The notes: generated by a model from the letters alone, not told the origin. A DNA stretch of 64,000 nucleotides from Bradyrhizobium sp. 199 (GCF_023073355.1 NZ_JADPJI010000009.1:101001-165000); one strand, 5' to 3'. Counted from the first letter of the stretch, positions 51,878-60,657 are shown. Numbers and translations: made by a program.

Positions 51878-52636
51878 CTACCGCGGCGCCATGCGGATCG
51901 CGCCGTCGAGGCGGATGGTCTCGCCGTTGAGCATGGGATTCTCGACGATGTGCACGGCGAGCGAACCGTATTCATTGGCGTCGCCAAGACGCGCGGGGTG
52001 CGGCACCTGGGCACCGAGGCTCTTGCGGGCCTCTTCGTTCAAGCCCATCAGCAGCGGCGTCAGGAACAGGCCGGGCGCGATGGTGTTGACGCGGATTTTC
52101 TGGCTGGCGAGGTCACGTGCGGCCGGCAGCGTCAGGCCGACGACGCCGCCCTTCGACGCCGCATAAGCGATCTGGCCGATCTGGCCTTCGTAAGCTGCGA
52201 CCGACGCCGTGTTGACGATGACGCCGCGCTCTTCCCCGACCGGCTCGATCGTGACGAGGCGCTCGGCGAACAGGCGCAGGCAGTTGAAGGTGCCGATCAA
52301 ATTGACGTTGATGATGCGCGCGAACTTTTCCAGGGGATAGACGCCGTCGCGGCCGACGATGCGCTGCGAGCCGCCGATGCCGGCGCAGTTCATCAGCACG
52401 CGCGCGACGCCGTGCGCGGCTTCTGCCTTGGCGATCGCCGCCTTGATCTGCTCCTCGCTGGTGACGTCGGCATGCAATGCGACGCCCTTCACTTCGGCGG
52501 CGATCTTCTCTGCGTTTTCCTTGCTCTGGTCGATCACGCCGATCTTGGCGCCCTTGGCGACCATGGCGCGTGCGGTCGCGGCACCGAGGCCCGAACCACC
52601 GCCGGTGATGAGAACGGCAACGTCTTTCAATTGCAT
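51878..52636 (-). CDS. SDR dehydrogenase, 3-hydroxyacyl-CoA (HSD17B10-type)
   Basis: 252 aa. NAD motif TGGGSGLGAATARAM (residues 11-25), NCAG near 89, and Ser/Tyr/Lys (NTASVAAYEGQIGQIAYAAS, K next) give the complete catalytic set. The acidic residue after the second beta strand (GVIDQS) suggests NAD rather than NADP. Alignment by eye is with type II 3-hydroxyacyl-CoA dehydrogenases, which oxidise hydroxyacyl-CoA to keto-acyl-CoA. The role fits the cluster. Confidence 0.87.
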   Translation of the reverse strand: MQLKDVAVLITGGGSGLGAATARAMVAKGAKIGVIDQSKENAEKIAAEVKGVALHADVTSEEQIKAAIAKAEAAHGVARVLMNCAGIGGSQRIVGRDGVYPLEKFARIINVNLIGTFNCLRLFAERLVTIEPVGEERGVIVNTASVAAYEGQIGQIAYAASKGGVVGLTLPAARDLASQKIRVNTIAPGLFLTPLLMGLNEEARKSLGAQVPHPARLGDANEYGSLAVHIVENPMLNGETIRLDGAIRMAPR

Positions 52637-52692
52637 TGTAAGCTACCTTTCCTTGGGCGTTTTTTCTCTAGACCTCTGAGTTCTGGGCCGGA

Positions 52693-53352
52693 TTATCCAG
52701 CCGCGGCAGCTTCCTCGCCTTGCGTGAGGATGCCGCCGCAGATCAGCGTTTCCATGTGCTTGATGTATTGCCGGCAGACGTCGTCGGTGACCGGGCCGAC
52801 GCCGGTCGCGCGCGACATCGCGTGCCGGCCGAAGAAGAGATGATCGCAGGCGCCGATCAGGCTGGTGTAGAACAGCACCGGATCGGTGGCGCGGAACTCG
52901 CCCTGGCTGACGCCTTCGGCGAGCAGGCGCCGATGAAAATCCAGCAGCGGCGCGACGAAGAATTTCGAGACTTCGTCCGCGGAGCCAGCGACGCTCTCGT
53001 GCAGCAGATAGTGGATCAGCCGGTTCATGTAGGGAAACCGGTGATAGGCGCGAATGATGCCGCCGATATGCAGCTTCAGCTTCGCGGTCGGCGTGATCGG
53101 CTGCGCCAGCAGATATTCGAGATTGGACAGTTCCGTTCCCGCATCGCGCTCAAGCAGCGCCAACAGCAGGCCGTCCTTGTTGCCGAAATGGTATTTGACC
53201 AACGCGGCGTTGGCGCCTGACTTTTGCGCAATGTCGGAGAGCGAGATCTCGATCGAGGAGCGTTCGATCATCAGCTCGCTCGCGGCCACGAGCAATTTCT
53301 CCGCGGTGGAATTCTTCCCGCTGGGGAGCCTGGTCGGTACGCTGGTAGCCAC
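52693..53352 (-). CDS. TetR-family transcriptional regulator
   Basis: 219 aa. N-terminal HTH: KLLVAASELMIERSSIEISL and DIAQKSGANAALVKYHFGNK (residues about 20-62) is the TetR DNA-binding domain. The C-terminal ligand domain is divergent, with helical Tyr-rich segments. It is divergent from the thiolase gene across a 152-bp gap holding an imperfect palindrome. Probably represses the acyl-CoA cluster until an acyl-CoA or CoA thioester binds. Confidence 0.9.
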   Translation of the reverse strand: MATSVPTRLPSGKNSTAEKLLVAASELMIERSSIEISLSDIAQKSGANAALVKYHFGNKDGLLLALLERDAGTELSNLEYLLAQPITPTAKLKLHIGGIIRAYHRFPYMNRLIHYLLHESVAGSADEVSKFFVAPLLDFHRRLLAEGVSQGEFRATDPVLFYTSLIGACDHLFFGRHAMSRATGVGPVTDDVCRQYIKHMETLICGGILTQGEEAAAAG

Positions 53353-53414
53353 GGATTTCCCTGAATGCCCTTCGAGAGGCGCGCAGATAAGCCCAAGCAG
53401 CGTCTCACCACAAG

Positions 53415-53438
53415 AGTTAATTGATCGATTGACTAAAC
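53415..53438. promoter_or_regulatory. Imperfect palindrome, candidate TetR operator
   Basis: AGTTAATTGATC and GATTGACTAAAC form opposing arms with 7 of 12 positions complementary, in the AT-rich gap between TetR and thiolase genes. The adjacent position is usual for autoregulatory TetR sites. The match is modest. Confidence 0.38.
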
Positions 53439-53504
53439 GATCGCCCGTCCCTTAAATCCGATCCTGACAACCAACCCAATCAACAATTTCAGGGAGAGAC
53501 CGAT

Positions 53505-54677
53505 ATGGCCGAGGCTTACATCGTCGCCGCTGCGCGCACCGCGGGCGGGCGCAAGGGGGGCCGCCTCGCCGGCTGGCATCCGGCTGATCTCGCCGCAAAG
53601 GTGCTGGACGAGCTGGTCGATCGCACCAAGGTCGATCCTGCCCAGGTCGAGGACGTGATCATGGGCTGCGTGATGCAGGTCGGCGAACAGTCCAACAACG
53701 TCGCGCGCAACGCGATCATGGCCTCGAAGCTGCCGGAGAGCGTGCCGGGCACGTCGATCGACCGCCAGTGCGGCTCCTCGCAGCAGGCGCTTCACTTCGC
53801 AGCTCAAGCCGTGATGTCGGGCACCATGGACGTCGTAATCGCCGCCGGCGTGGAATCGATGACGCGCGTGCCGATGGGCCTGTCGTCGCAGCTCCCGGCC
53901 AAGAACGGCTTTGGCAATTACAAGAGCCCGGGCATCGAGGCAAAGTATCCGAACATCGTGTTCAGCCAGTTCACTGGTGCTGAGATGATGGCCGAGCGAT
54001 ACGGTCTCTCCAAGGATGAGCTCGACGAGTACTCCTACAACAGCCATCAGCGGGCGATCGCGGCGACGCAAGCCGGTCACTTCAAGACGGAGATCGTGCC
54101 GCTCGAGATCACCCGCGCCGACGGCTCCAAGGATACCCACCACATCGACGAAGGCATCCGCTTCGATGCCACGCTCGAAGGCATCAAGGGCGTCAAGCTG
54201 ATCGCCGAGAACGGCAAGCTCTCCGCCGCCAGCGCCAGCCAGATCTGCGACGGCGCCTCCGGCGTCATGGTGGTGAACGAGCGCGGCCTGAAGCAGCTCG
54301 GCGTCAAGCCGCTGGCGCGCATCCACCATATGACCATGATGGGTGGCGATCCCGTCATCATGCTGGATGCACCGCTGCACGCAACCAAGCGCGCGCTGGA
54401 GAAAACCGGCATGAAGATCGGTGACATCGACCTGTTCGAGGTCAACGAGGCCTTCGCCTCGGTGCCGACCGCATGGCTGAAGACCACCGGCGCCGATCCG
54501 GAGCGCCTCAACGTCAACGGCGGCGCGATCGCGCTCGGCCACCCTCTCGGCGGCTCCGGCACCAAGCTGATGACGACGCTGGTCCACGCCCTCCACCAGC
54601 GCGGCAAGCGCTATGGCCTGCAGACCATGTGCGAAGGCGGCGGTATGGCGAATGTGACGATCGTGGAGCGGCTGTAG
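53505..54677 (+). CDS. Acetyl-CoA C-acyltransferase (thiolase)
   Basis: 390 aa. Catalytic Cys89 (DRQCGSS), His346 (GHPLGGSG) and Cys376 (CEGGGM) are all in place. ATG 53505 is preceded by GGGAGAG. It cleaves 3-ketoacyl-CoA with CoA, the last step of beta-oxidation, and here it probably ends side-chain degradation. It is divergent from TetR and followed by the acyl-CoA synthetase, likely cotranscribed. Confidence 0.92.
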   Translation: MAEAYIVAAARTAGGRKGGRLAGWHPADLAAKVLDELVDRTKVDPAQVEDVIMGCVMQVGEQSNNVARNAIMASKLPESVPGTSIDRQCGSSQQALHFAAQAVMSGTMDVVIAAGVESMTRVPMGLSSQLPAKNGFGNYKSPGIEAKYPNIVFSQFTGAEMMAERYGLSKDELDEYSYNSHQRAIAATQAGHFKTEIVPLEITRADGSKDTHHIDEGIRFDATLEGIKGVKLIAENGKLSAASASQICDGASGVMVVNERGLKQLGVKPLARIHHMTMMGGDPVIMLDAPLHATKRALEKTGMKIGDIDLFEVNEAFASVPTAWLKTTGADPERLNVNGGAIALGHPLGGSGTKLMTTLVHALHQRGKRYGLQTMCEGGGMANVTIVERL

Positions 54678-54689
54678 GAAAACAAAAGC

Positions 54690-54778
54690 GAGTAGTGAGT
54701 GGCGAGCAGCGAATGGTGATTGGGCGAAGAGCGGCTCCGTTCTTCCCTACTCGCAATTCGCTGTTCGCCATTCGCGTT
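54690..54778. repeat. Short repeat of GCGAATGG-type units, inverted about a spacer
   Basis: GCGAGTAGTGAGTGGCGAGC / GCGAATGG units on the left face CTACTCGCAATTCGC / GCCATTCGC on the right, separated by a short spacer. The block fills the gap between thiolase and acyl-CoA synthetase. Tandem units of this type occur in Bradyrhizobium intergenic regions. Confidence 0.55.
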
Positions 54779-54791
54779 TGAGGAAAACGCC

Positions 54792-56336
54792 ATGACCCAC
54801 CCCTCCATCCACGCCCGCGCCACGCCCGACAAGATCGCCTATCAGATGGCCGGCACCGGCAAGGCGATCACCTATCGCGAGCTCGACGAGCTTTCGAACC
54901 AGGGCGCGCATCTGTTTCGCTCGCTCGGGCTGAAGGCCGGCGACCATATCGCGCTGTTGATGGAGAACCGCCTTGCCTTCATGGAGCTCTGCTGGGCAGC
55001 GCAGCGAAGCGGGCTCTATTACACCGCGATCAGCCGCTATCTGAAGCAGGACGAGATCGACTACATCGTCGCCGATTGCGGCGCCAAGATCGTGATTACC
55101 ACGCCGAAATGCGCCGACCAGATCAAGGGCCTGATCAAGGGCGTCGCCGGCGAGCCGATCTTCTACATGATGGACGAGCCGCTGCCCGGCTTCCGCTCCT
55201 ACGACAAGGAGGCCGCCGCGCAGCCGACGACGCCGATTGCGGGCGAGGTCGCCGGCTACGACATGCTGTATTCGTCCGGCACCACCGGGCGGCCCAAGGG
55301 CGTCAAGAAGGCCTTCGAGGGTAAAGCGATCGACGAGCCGAACCCGCTTCTGCGGGTGCTCTGTGCCGACATGTGCGGCATGAACGCCGAGAGCATTTAT
55401 CTATCACCGGCGCCCCTCTATCACGCCGCTCCCTTGCGCTTCAACATGATGGCAATCGTGCTCGGCGGCACCTCGATCATCATGGAGCGCTTTGACGCCG
55501 AAGAGTTCCTGAAGCTCGTCGAGAAGCACAGGGTCACGCAGTCGCAGCTGGTGCCGACCATGTTCGTGCGCATGCTGAAACTGCCGGACGACGTTCGCAC
55601 CAAATACAACGTCTCCACGCTCAAGGGCGCGATCCACGCCGCCGCTCCGTGCCCGGTCGACATCAAGGCCAAAATGATCGATTGGTGGGGGCCGATCCTG
55701 ATCGAGTATTACGCCGGCTCGGAGGGCAACGGCGTCACTGTCTGCAGTTCGCCGCAATGGCTGGAACACCGCGGCAGCGTTGGGCGCGCCGTGATCGGCA
55801 AGATCAAGATTCTCGACGAGAACGATGAGGAGCAGCCGCTAGGCGAGATCGGCACGGTCTACTTTGCCGATGCGCCTGCTTTCACCTATCACAACGATCC
55901 CGAGAAGACGAAGAAGGCCTACAACGCCAAGGGCTGGTCGACGCTCGGCGACGTCGGCTATCTCGACAAGGATGGCTTCCTCTATCTCACCGACCGCAAG
56001 GCCTACATGATCATCTCCGGCGGCGTGAACATCTACCCGCAGGAGACCGAGGACGTGCTGATCACACACCCCGACGTCGCCGATGTCGCCGTGTTCGGCG
56101 TGCCGAACGAGGAAATGGGCGAAGAGGTGAAGGCAGTGGTGCAGCCGCACGACATGAGCCGCGCCGGCAAGGCGCTCGAGGCCGATTTGATTGGCTACTG
56201 CAAGGTCCGCCTCTCCGCGATCAAGTGCCCGCGCTCGATCGATTTCGAGCCCGAGCTGCCGCGCACGCCAACCGGCAAGCTGGTGAAGCGCCACCTGCGC
56301 GACCGGTACTGGCCGAAGACGACGGCCCAGATTTAA
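54792..56336 (+). CDS. Acyl-CoA synthetase (AMP-binding)
   Basis: 514 aa from ATG 54792 (GAGGAAAA upstream). AMP-binding motif MLYSSGTTGRPKGVK near residue 159 and YAGSEGNG are present, with an intact hinge (TLGDVGYLDKDG) and C-terminal lysine in TPTGKLVKR. The substrate pocket class (acyl-CoA synthetase of the Bradyrhizobium FadD-like group) cannot be fixed by eye; a cluster role suggests a cinnamate-derived or medium-chain acid. It follows thiolase after a repeat. Confidence 0.88.
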   Translation: MTHPSIHARATPDKIAYQMAGTGKAITYRELDELSNQGAHLFRSLGLKAGDHIALLMENRLAFMELCWAAQRSGLYYTAISRYLKQDEIDYIVADCGAKIVITTPKCADQIKGLIKGVAGEPIFYMMDEPLPGFRSYDKEAAAQPTTPIAGEVAGYDMLYSSGTTGRPKGVKKAFEGKAIDEPNPLLRVLCADMCGMNAESIYLSPAPLYHAAPLRFNMMAIVLGGTSIIMERFDAEEFLKLVEKHRVTQSQLVPTMFVRMLKLPDDVRTKYNVSTLKGAIHAAAPCPVDIKAKMIDWWGPILIEYYAGSEGNGVTVCSSPQWLEHRGSVGRAVIGKIKILDENDEEQPLGEIGTVYFADAPAFTYHNDPEKTKKAYNAKGWSTLGDVGYLDKDGFLYLTDRKAYMIISGGVNIYPQETEDVLITHPDVADVAVFGVPNEEMGEEVKAVVQPHDMSRAGKALEADLIGYCKVRLSAIKCPRSIDFEPELPRTPTGKLVKRHLRDRYWPKTTAQI

Positions 56337-56344
56337 AGGAGTGG

Positions 56345-56465
56345 TCTCGTGTCCCGGACGCGGTGCAGCGCGCAGCGATGCACCGCAGAGCCGGGACCCA
56401 TCGCTGAGATGCTGGGCCCCGGCTCTGCGGTGCAGCACTTCGTGCCGCACGGCGTCCGGGGCACG
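56345..56465. repeat. Interspersed repeat, CCCGGACGCGG/GCTCTGCGGTGCAGC type, first copy
   Basis: Starts TCTCGTGTCCCGGACGCGGT and ends CACGGCGTCCGGGGCACGA, with inner GATGCACCGCAGAGCCGGGA / CCCCGGCTCTGCGGTGCAGC. These are nested inverted repeats. A second copy lies at 60505-60640. Sits between the acyl-CoA synthetase and the MGMT gene. Confidence 0.75.
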
Positions 56466-56476
56466 ATCAACATCAC

Positions 56477-57019
56477 TCAATCAAACAGGCTCGGCGTGTG
56501 GTTCACCAGCGCGCCTTCGATCTCGAGCATCTTCAGCTTCGTCACCACGCCGCCATTCGCCGAAAATCCGCCGGGCTTGTTGCCGGCCGCGAGCACGCGA
56601 TGGCAGGGCACCACGATTGGACACGGGTTGCGGCCGAGCGCCTGGCCGACGTCGCGCGACAGCTGGACGCCGCCGAGTTGCTTGGCGATATCGCCATAGG
56701 TGATGGTCCTGCCGGGCGGGATCGCGCGGGCGATCTCGTAGACGCCGCGGTTGAAGTCGGGCACGCCGTCGAGATCGAGCGGAATGTCGGTGAGGTCGTC
56801 GGGCTCGCCCGCCAGCAGCTTGGCGATGCGGTCGATCGCCTCTCGCACTTCGGTGGTCGGCTCGGCTTCGGTCGCCTCGGCATGGCGTTGACTGATGCGG
56901 GTGCGGATCTTCTGCTCGCCGCCCATCGGCAATTGCGTGCCGTTGATGCCGCGCGGGCCCCAGGCAATGGCGCAGAGGCCGATCCTGGTGTCGAACAGGG
57001 CAAAATGCTGGTCGGTCAT
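56477..57019 (-). CDS. ogt: Methylated-DNA-protein-cysteine methyltransferase
   Basis: 180 aa from ATG 57019, with AGGA upstream. The active-site motif is VVPCHRV with Cys139, GRNP near 130, and the HTH part IAKQLGGVQLSRDVGQALGR. Transfers the alkyl group from O6-alkylguanine to its own Cys, a single-use repair. The N-terminal domain is atypical and short. Monocistronic. Start chosen by its ribosome site; longer in-frame starts have none. Confidence 0.93.
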   Translation of the reverse strand: MTDQHFALFDTRIGLCAIAWGPRGINGTQLPMGGEQKIRTRISQRHAEATEAEPTTEVREAIDRIAKLLAGEPDDLTDIPLDLDGVPDFNRGVYEIARAIPPGRTITYGDIAKQLGGVQLSRDVGQALGRNPCPIVVPCHRVLAAGNKPGGFSANGGVVTKLKMLEIEGALVNHTPSLFD

Positions 57020-57152
57020 GGCGCGGTTCCTGGCTTGCGTCCTTCGCATGCCCATAGTGTGATCTCGGCTTAAATCTAGGCTTGGAAATAGTTGCGATCC
57101 ACCCGCTTTCCGGGAATCGTGCACAGGAGTTCCGCCCGCCTCGCGAGTCCCG

Positions 57153-57971
57153 ATGCAAAGCCTTCACGTCAACGGTTACGAAATGCCCTATCTCGACGTC
57201 GGCGAGGACAGGGACCGCCCGCCGCTGGTCTGCGTGCACGGCTCGCTCAATGACTTCCGTGTCTGGAGCTGTGTGCTCGGGCCGCTGACCCAGCGGCACC
57301 GGGTGATCGCTGTCAGCCTGCGGCACTTCTTCCCCGAACGCTGGAACGGCCTCAGTGCCACCTATTCGATCGCGCAGCATGTCGAGGACGTCATCGCCTT
57401 CATTGAGAAGCTGGACCTCGGTCCCGTCGACCTGATGGGCCATTCCCGCGGTGGACATATCTGTTTCCGCGTGGCGCAAGCCCGCCCCGATTTGTTGCGG
57501 CGGCTGATCTTGGCCGAGCCCGGCGGTGAGCTCGATGCGAGCCTCGATCCGGATTACGTTGGCGGCCCCTCGCCGCTGCTGGCGCGCTTCACGGCTTCCG
57601 CCGAGAAGATCGCGGCCGGCGATGTCGACGGCGGCCTCGCTGTCTTCGTCGACACGCTGGAGGGCGCCGGCACTTGGCCGCGGTTGCCGGCGATGGTGAA
57701 ACAGAATCTGCGCGACAATGCCATGACGCTGATCGGCCAGGTCCGCGACAACCGCCCGCCGTTCTCGAAGGCGGATGCGGAGTCCATCAAGATGCCGACG
57801 CTGTTCATCCTGGGCGCCCGGACCAAGGGGCTGCTGCCGAAGGTGCTGCATGCGCTCGCCGCGCATGTGCCCTATTCCAAGACGGCGGTCATCGCGAACG
57901 CGACACATCCGATGTTCGAGCAGGCGCCGCAGAAGTTCTCCGAAGTGGTCCTGGATTTTCTCGCGAGCTGA
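57153..57971 (+). CDS. Alpha/beta hydrolase, first of tandem pair
   Basis: 272 aa. Nucleophile Ser98 in GHSRGGH, His252 near the C-terminus in NATHPMFEQAP, and an oxyanion VCVHGSLNDF at about 26-35 are evident. The second gene is a close paralogue. Substrate unknown; the fold covers esterases, lipases and C-C hydrolases. The N-terminus MQSLHVNGYEMPYLDVGE lacks a signal peptide, so it is cytoplasmic. Confidence 0.87.
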   Translation: MQSLHVNGYEMPYLDVGEDRDRPPLVCVHGSLNDFRVWSCVLGPLTQRHRVIAVSLRHFFPERWNGLSATYSIAQHVEDVIAFIEKLDLGPVDLMGHSRGGHICFRVAQARPDLLRRLILAEPGGELDASLDPDYVGGPSPLLARFTASAEKIAAGDVDGGLAVFVDTLEGAGTWPRLPAMVKQNLRDNAMTLIGQVRDNRPPFSKADAESIKMPTLFILGARTKGLLPKVLHALAAHVPYSKTAVIANATHPMFEQAPQKFSEVVLDFLAS

Positions 57972-57973
57972 TC

Positions 57974-58786
57974 ATGCAGACATTCCGCATCAACAGTTAC
58001 GACATGGCCTATCTCGAAGTCGGAAGCGGCCCGCCGCTGGTCTGCGTGCACGGCACGCTGGGGGATTTCCGCACCTGGTACTCCCTGCTCGGCCCGCTGT
58101 CGAAAACGCACCGTGTCATCTCCGTCAGCCTGCGGCACTTCTTTCCCGAGCATTGGGATGCCGTCGGCGACGACTACAAGATGGCGCAGCACGTCGCGGA
58201 CATGATTGCTTTCATCGAGCAGGTGAGGCCCGCACCCGTCGACCTGATAGGCCATTCGCGCGGCGGCCACATCGCATTCCGCGTCGCCCAGGCACGGCCT
58301 GATCTGCTGCGAAAGCTGGTGCTGGCCGAGCCGGGTGGCGATCTCGATGAGAGCCTGCCGGTGCCCGAAGGCACGCCCGTGCACCCGCCGCTGGCTGCGC
58401 GCACGGCGCGATCGGTCGAGATGATCCGCGCCGGGGATATCGAGGGCGCGCTGCAGAACTTCTACGAGGGAATCGAAGGCGACGGCTCCTGGCGGCGCGT
58501 GCCAGCGGCCGCGAAGCAGCAGCTCCGCGACAACGCGCTAACCTTCCTCGGCCAGATCAACGAGCAGCGCAGGCCCTATACGCTCGCGGACGCACGGGCG
58601 ATCAGGACGCCGACGCTGCTGATCGGCGGCGGCGCCACAACCGGCAGCCTGTCCGTGATGTGGCGCGTGCTCGCCGAGCACATCGCCGGGGCGAAGACGG
58701 CTGTGATTCCCAATGCCGGACACTGGATGTTCGAGCAGGCACCGCTGGAGTTCTGCGAGGTGGTGGACGCGTTTTTGGCGGAGTAA
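57974..58786 (+). CDS. Alpha/beta hydrolase, second of tandem pair
   Basis: 270 aa, ATG only 2 nt after the previous stop. Ser95 in GHSRGGH and His250 in NAGHWMFEQAP. It shares long phrases with its neighbour (VSLRHFFPE, QARPDLLR), so they are recent tandem duplicates, probably with diverged substrates or forming a heteromer. Confidence 0.87.
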   Translation: MQTFRINSYDMAYLEVGSGPPLVCVHGTLGDFRTWYSLLGPLSKTHRVISVSLRHFFPEHWDAVGDDYKMAQHVADMIAFIEQVRPAPVDLIGHSRGGHIAFRVAQARPDLLRKLVLAEPGGDLDESLPVPEGTPVHPPLAARTARSVEMIRAGDIEGALQNFYEGIEGDGSWRRVPAAAKQQLRDNALTFLGQINEQRRPYTLADARAIRTPTLLIGGGATTGSLSVMWRVLAEHIAGAKTAVIPNAGHWMFEQAPLEFCEVVDAFLAE

Positions 58787-58927
58787 GCGGCCTCACGCCT
58801 CTTTTTCCTCGAAAACAACCCCATGCACAGTAGCCGACCTTAGCAATATCAATGGCTTAGGTGGTCGCAAAAGCGAGTGGACGGCATGCCGGCGCGCTTG
58901 ACAGCCTTCCCGCCGCCCCGTATTTTC

Positions 58928-58947
58928 GAATACGGAATTCCGTATTC
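58928..58947. promoter_or_regulatory. Perfect 20-bp palindrome upstream of GntR gene
   Basis: GAATACGGAATTCCGTATTC is a perfect 20-bp palindrome without a spacer. It ends 25 bp before the GTG start at 58973, an expected place for an autoregulatory operator of a FadR-type GntR dimer. Regulator and sites for other genes may share it. Confidence 0.82.
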
Positions 58948-58972
58948 TTTCATAGCTCGCGGAGCTGCCGGC

Positions 58973-59650
58973 GTGATCCCTCTCGACCCGCTCCCGAACC
59001 TGATCGACCAGGTCTATGCCCGGATCCTGGAGGCGATCTCCGACCGCACGCTGCGGCCCGGTCAGCGCATCCGGCAGAACGAGCTGGCCGACACGCTCGG
59101 CGTATCGCGACAGCCTGTCTCGCATGCGCTGCATCTGCTGCACCGCCAAGGCCTGGTTGCCGAGAGCGGCAAGCGCGGCTTTGAAGTCACCCAGCTCGAC
59201 CCCTCACGCATCCGCCAGCTCTACGAGGTGCGCGGCGCGATCGATGCGCTCGCGGCGCGGCTTGCCGCGGAGCGCGCGGGATACGACGCGGCCGGCCGCG
59301 CGCACTTGGAAGCGGCGCTCGCCGCCGGCAGCCGCATCGACCGCACGACGACGCTCGCCGAGCTGATCGTGCTCGACGTCGATTTTCACCGCGCGATCTA
59401 TCAGCTCGCCGGCAACCCCGTGATCGAGGAGACGATCGCGCCGCAATGGCCGCATATGCGCCGCTCGATGGCGACGGTGCTGTCGGAGCTCGACTATCGC
59501 GGCAGCGCCTGGGCTGAACATGCCGACATCGCCGGACATATCCTCGCGGGCGATGCGACGGCGGCCGAACGTGCGGCGTTGGCGCACGCGCAAACAGCAG
59601 GACGGATGACCGAGGAGAGATTGAGGGCGACGGAAGAGGCGGCGGCGTAG
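58973..59650 (+). CDS. GntR-family regulator (FadR subfamily, FCD domain)
   Basis: 225 aa from GTG 58973, which has GGAG 8 bases upstream; an earlier ATG at 58877 would place a perfect palindrome inside the gene and is therefore disfavoured. The winged HTH is RIRQNELADTLGVSRQPVSH (residues about 33-52) and the C-terminal FCD domain contains DVDFHRAIYQLAGNP and HADIAGHILAGD, with His/Asp metal or ligand sites. It likely senses a carboxylate. It heads the group with PhyH, the SAF dehydrogenase and the TRAP binding protein. Confidence 0.9.
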   Translation: MIPLDPLPNLIDQVYARILEAISDRTLRPGQRIRQNELADTLGVSRQPVSHALHLLHRQGLVAESGKRGFEVTQLDPSRIRQLYEVRGAIDALAARLAAERAGYDAAGRAHLEAALAAGSRIDRTTTLAELIVLDVDFHRAIYQLAGNPVIEETIAPQWPHMRRSMATVLSELDYRGSAWAEHADIAGHILAGDATAAERAALAHAQTAGRMTEERLRATEEAAA

Positions 59651-59699
59651 GCATTCACGCCCGGACGACAACGAAGAAACAACAACAGGAGGACGACCC

Positions 59700-60500
59700 A
59701 TGAGACTGTCTCAGGAGCAATTGGAGTTCTTCCACCGCGAGGGCTGGCTGTTCCTGCCCGAGCTGTTCAGACAGGAGGAGGTCGATCTGCTGGCGCGGGA
59801 GGCGATCGGCATCTACGACGCCAACCGGCCGGAAGTCTGGCGCGAAAAGAGCGGCGCGCCGCGCACCGCCTTTGCCGCGCATCTCTACAACGAGGCGTTC
59901 AGAATCCTCGGCGCCCATCCACGCATGATCGACCCGGTCGAGCATCTGTTCGGTGAACCGGTCTACATGCACCAGTTCAAGATCAACGCGAAATCGGCCT
60001 TCACCGGCGATGTCTGGCAGTGGCACCAGGATTACGGCACCTGGAAGCGGGACGACGGCATGCCGGAGCCGCGGGCGATGAACATCGCGATCTTCCTCGA
60101 CGAGGTGATGCCGATCAACGGCCCCTTGATGCTGGTGCCGCGCAGCCAGAATGCCGGCGATCTCGAAGCCTCGCACGACCTCGCCACCACATCCTATCCG
60201 CTATGGACGCTGGACGAGGCCACCGTGACGCGGCTGGTCGAGCAGGGCGGCATCGTGGCGCCCACCGGCAAGCCCGGCGGCATGCTGATGTTCCACGGCA
60301 ACCTTGTGCACGGCTCGGCCGGCAACATCACGCCCTACCCGCGCAAGATCGTGTACCTGACGCTGAACGCGGTTTCGAACTCCATCCGAAACCCGACGCG
60401 GCCGGAGTACATCGCCCATCGCGACTTCGCGCCGATCAAGACGGTGGACGACGACGCGCTGGTGCGGCTCGCCCGTGCGCCACGGCAGGCGGCGGAGTAA
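59700..60500 (+). CDS. Phytanoyl-CoA dioxygenase (PhyH) family protein
   Basis: 266 aa. Iron ligands are His109 and Asp111 (WQWHQDYGTW) and the distal His204 (VHGSAGN). 2-oxoglutarate would be held by the Arg near PYPRKIVYL. Non-heme Fe(II)/2OG hydroxylase. The segment WKRDDGMPEPRAMNIAIFLD is like that of EctD, but ectoine genes are absent. Substrate unknown. It lies 49 bp after GntR, so likely coregulated. Confidence 0.85.
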   Translation: MRLSQEQLEFFHREGWLFLPELFRQEEVDLLAREAIGIYDANRPEVWREKSGAPRTAFAAHLYNEAFRILGAHPRMIDPVEHLFGEPVYMHQFKINAKSAFTGDVWQWHQDYGTWKRDDGMPEPRAMNIAIFLDEVMPINGPLMLVPRSQNAGDLEASHDLATTSYPLWTLDEATVTRLVEQGGIVAPTGKPGGMLMFHGNLVHGSAGNITPYPRKIVYLTLNAVSNSIRNPTRPEYIAHRDFAPIKTVDDDALVRLARAPRQAAE

Positions 60501-60504
60501 TAGG

Positions 60505-60640
60505 TCTCGTGCCCCGGAGGCAGCGCAGCACGTCGGTGATGCGCTGCTGAGCCGGGGCCCCCCCCCCACGGAATTCCCTCACTTTTGGGTCCCGGCTCTG
60601 CGGAGAGGCACTTCGCGCCGCACCGCGTCTGGGACACGGT
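60505..60640. repeat. Interspersed repeat, GTGCCCCGGAGGCAGC/GCTCTGCGG type, second copy
   Basis: Starts TCTCGTGCCCCGGAGGCAG and ends GCGTCTGGGACACGG, with inner GCTCTGCGG; related to 56345-56465. An unusual C10 homopolymer follows GGGG at 60558-60567. Located between PhyH and the oxidoreductase. Confidence 0.75.
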
Positions 60641-60657
60641 CATGATCTGGTAGCAAC

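Noticed and set aside
59700..60500. Calling the PhyH protein an ectoine hydroxylase
   Set aside because: It shares the iron-binding core with EctD, but no ectoine synthesis genes lie near and the likeness is confined to the core.
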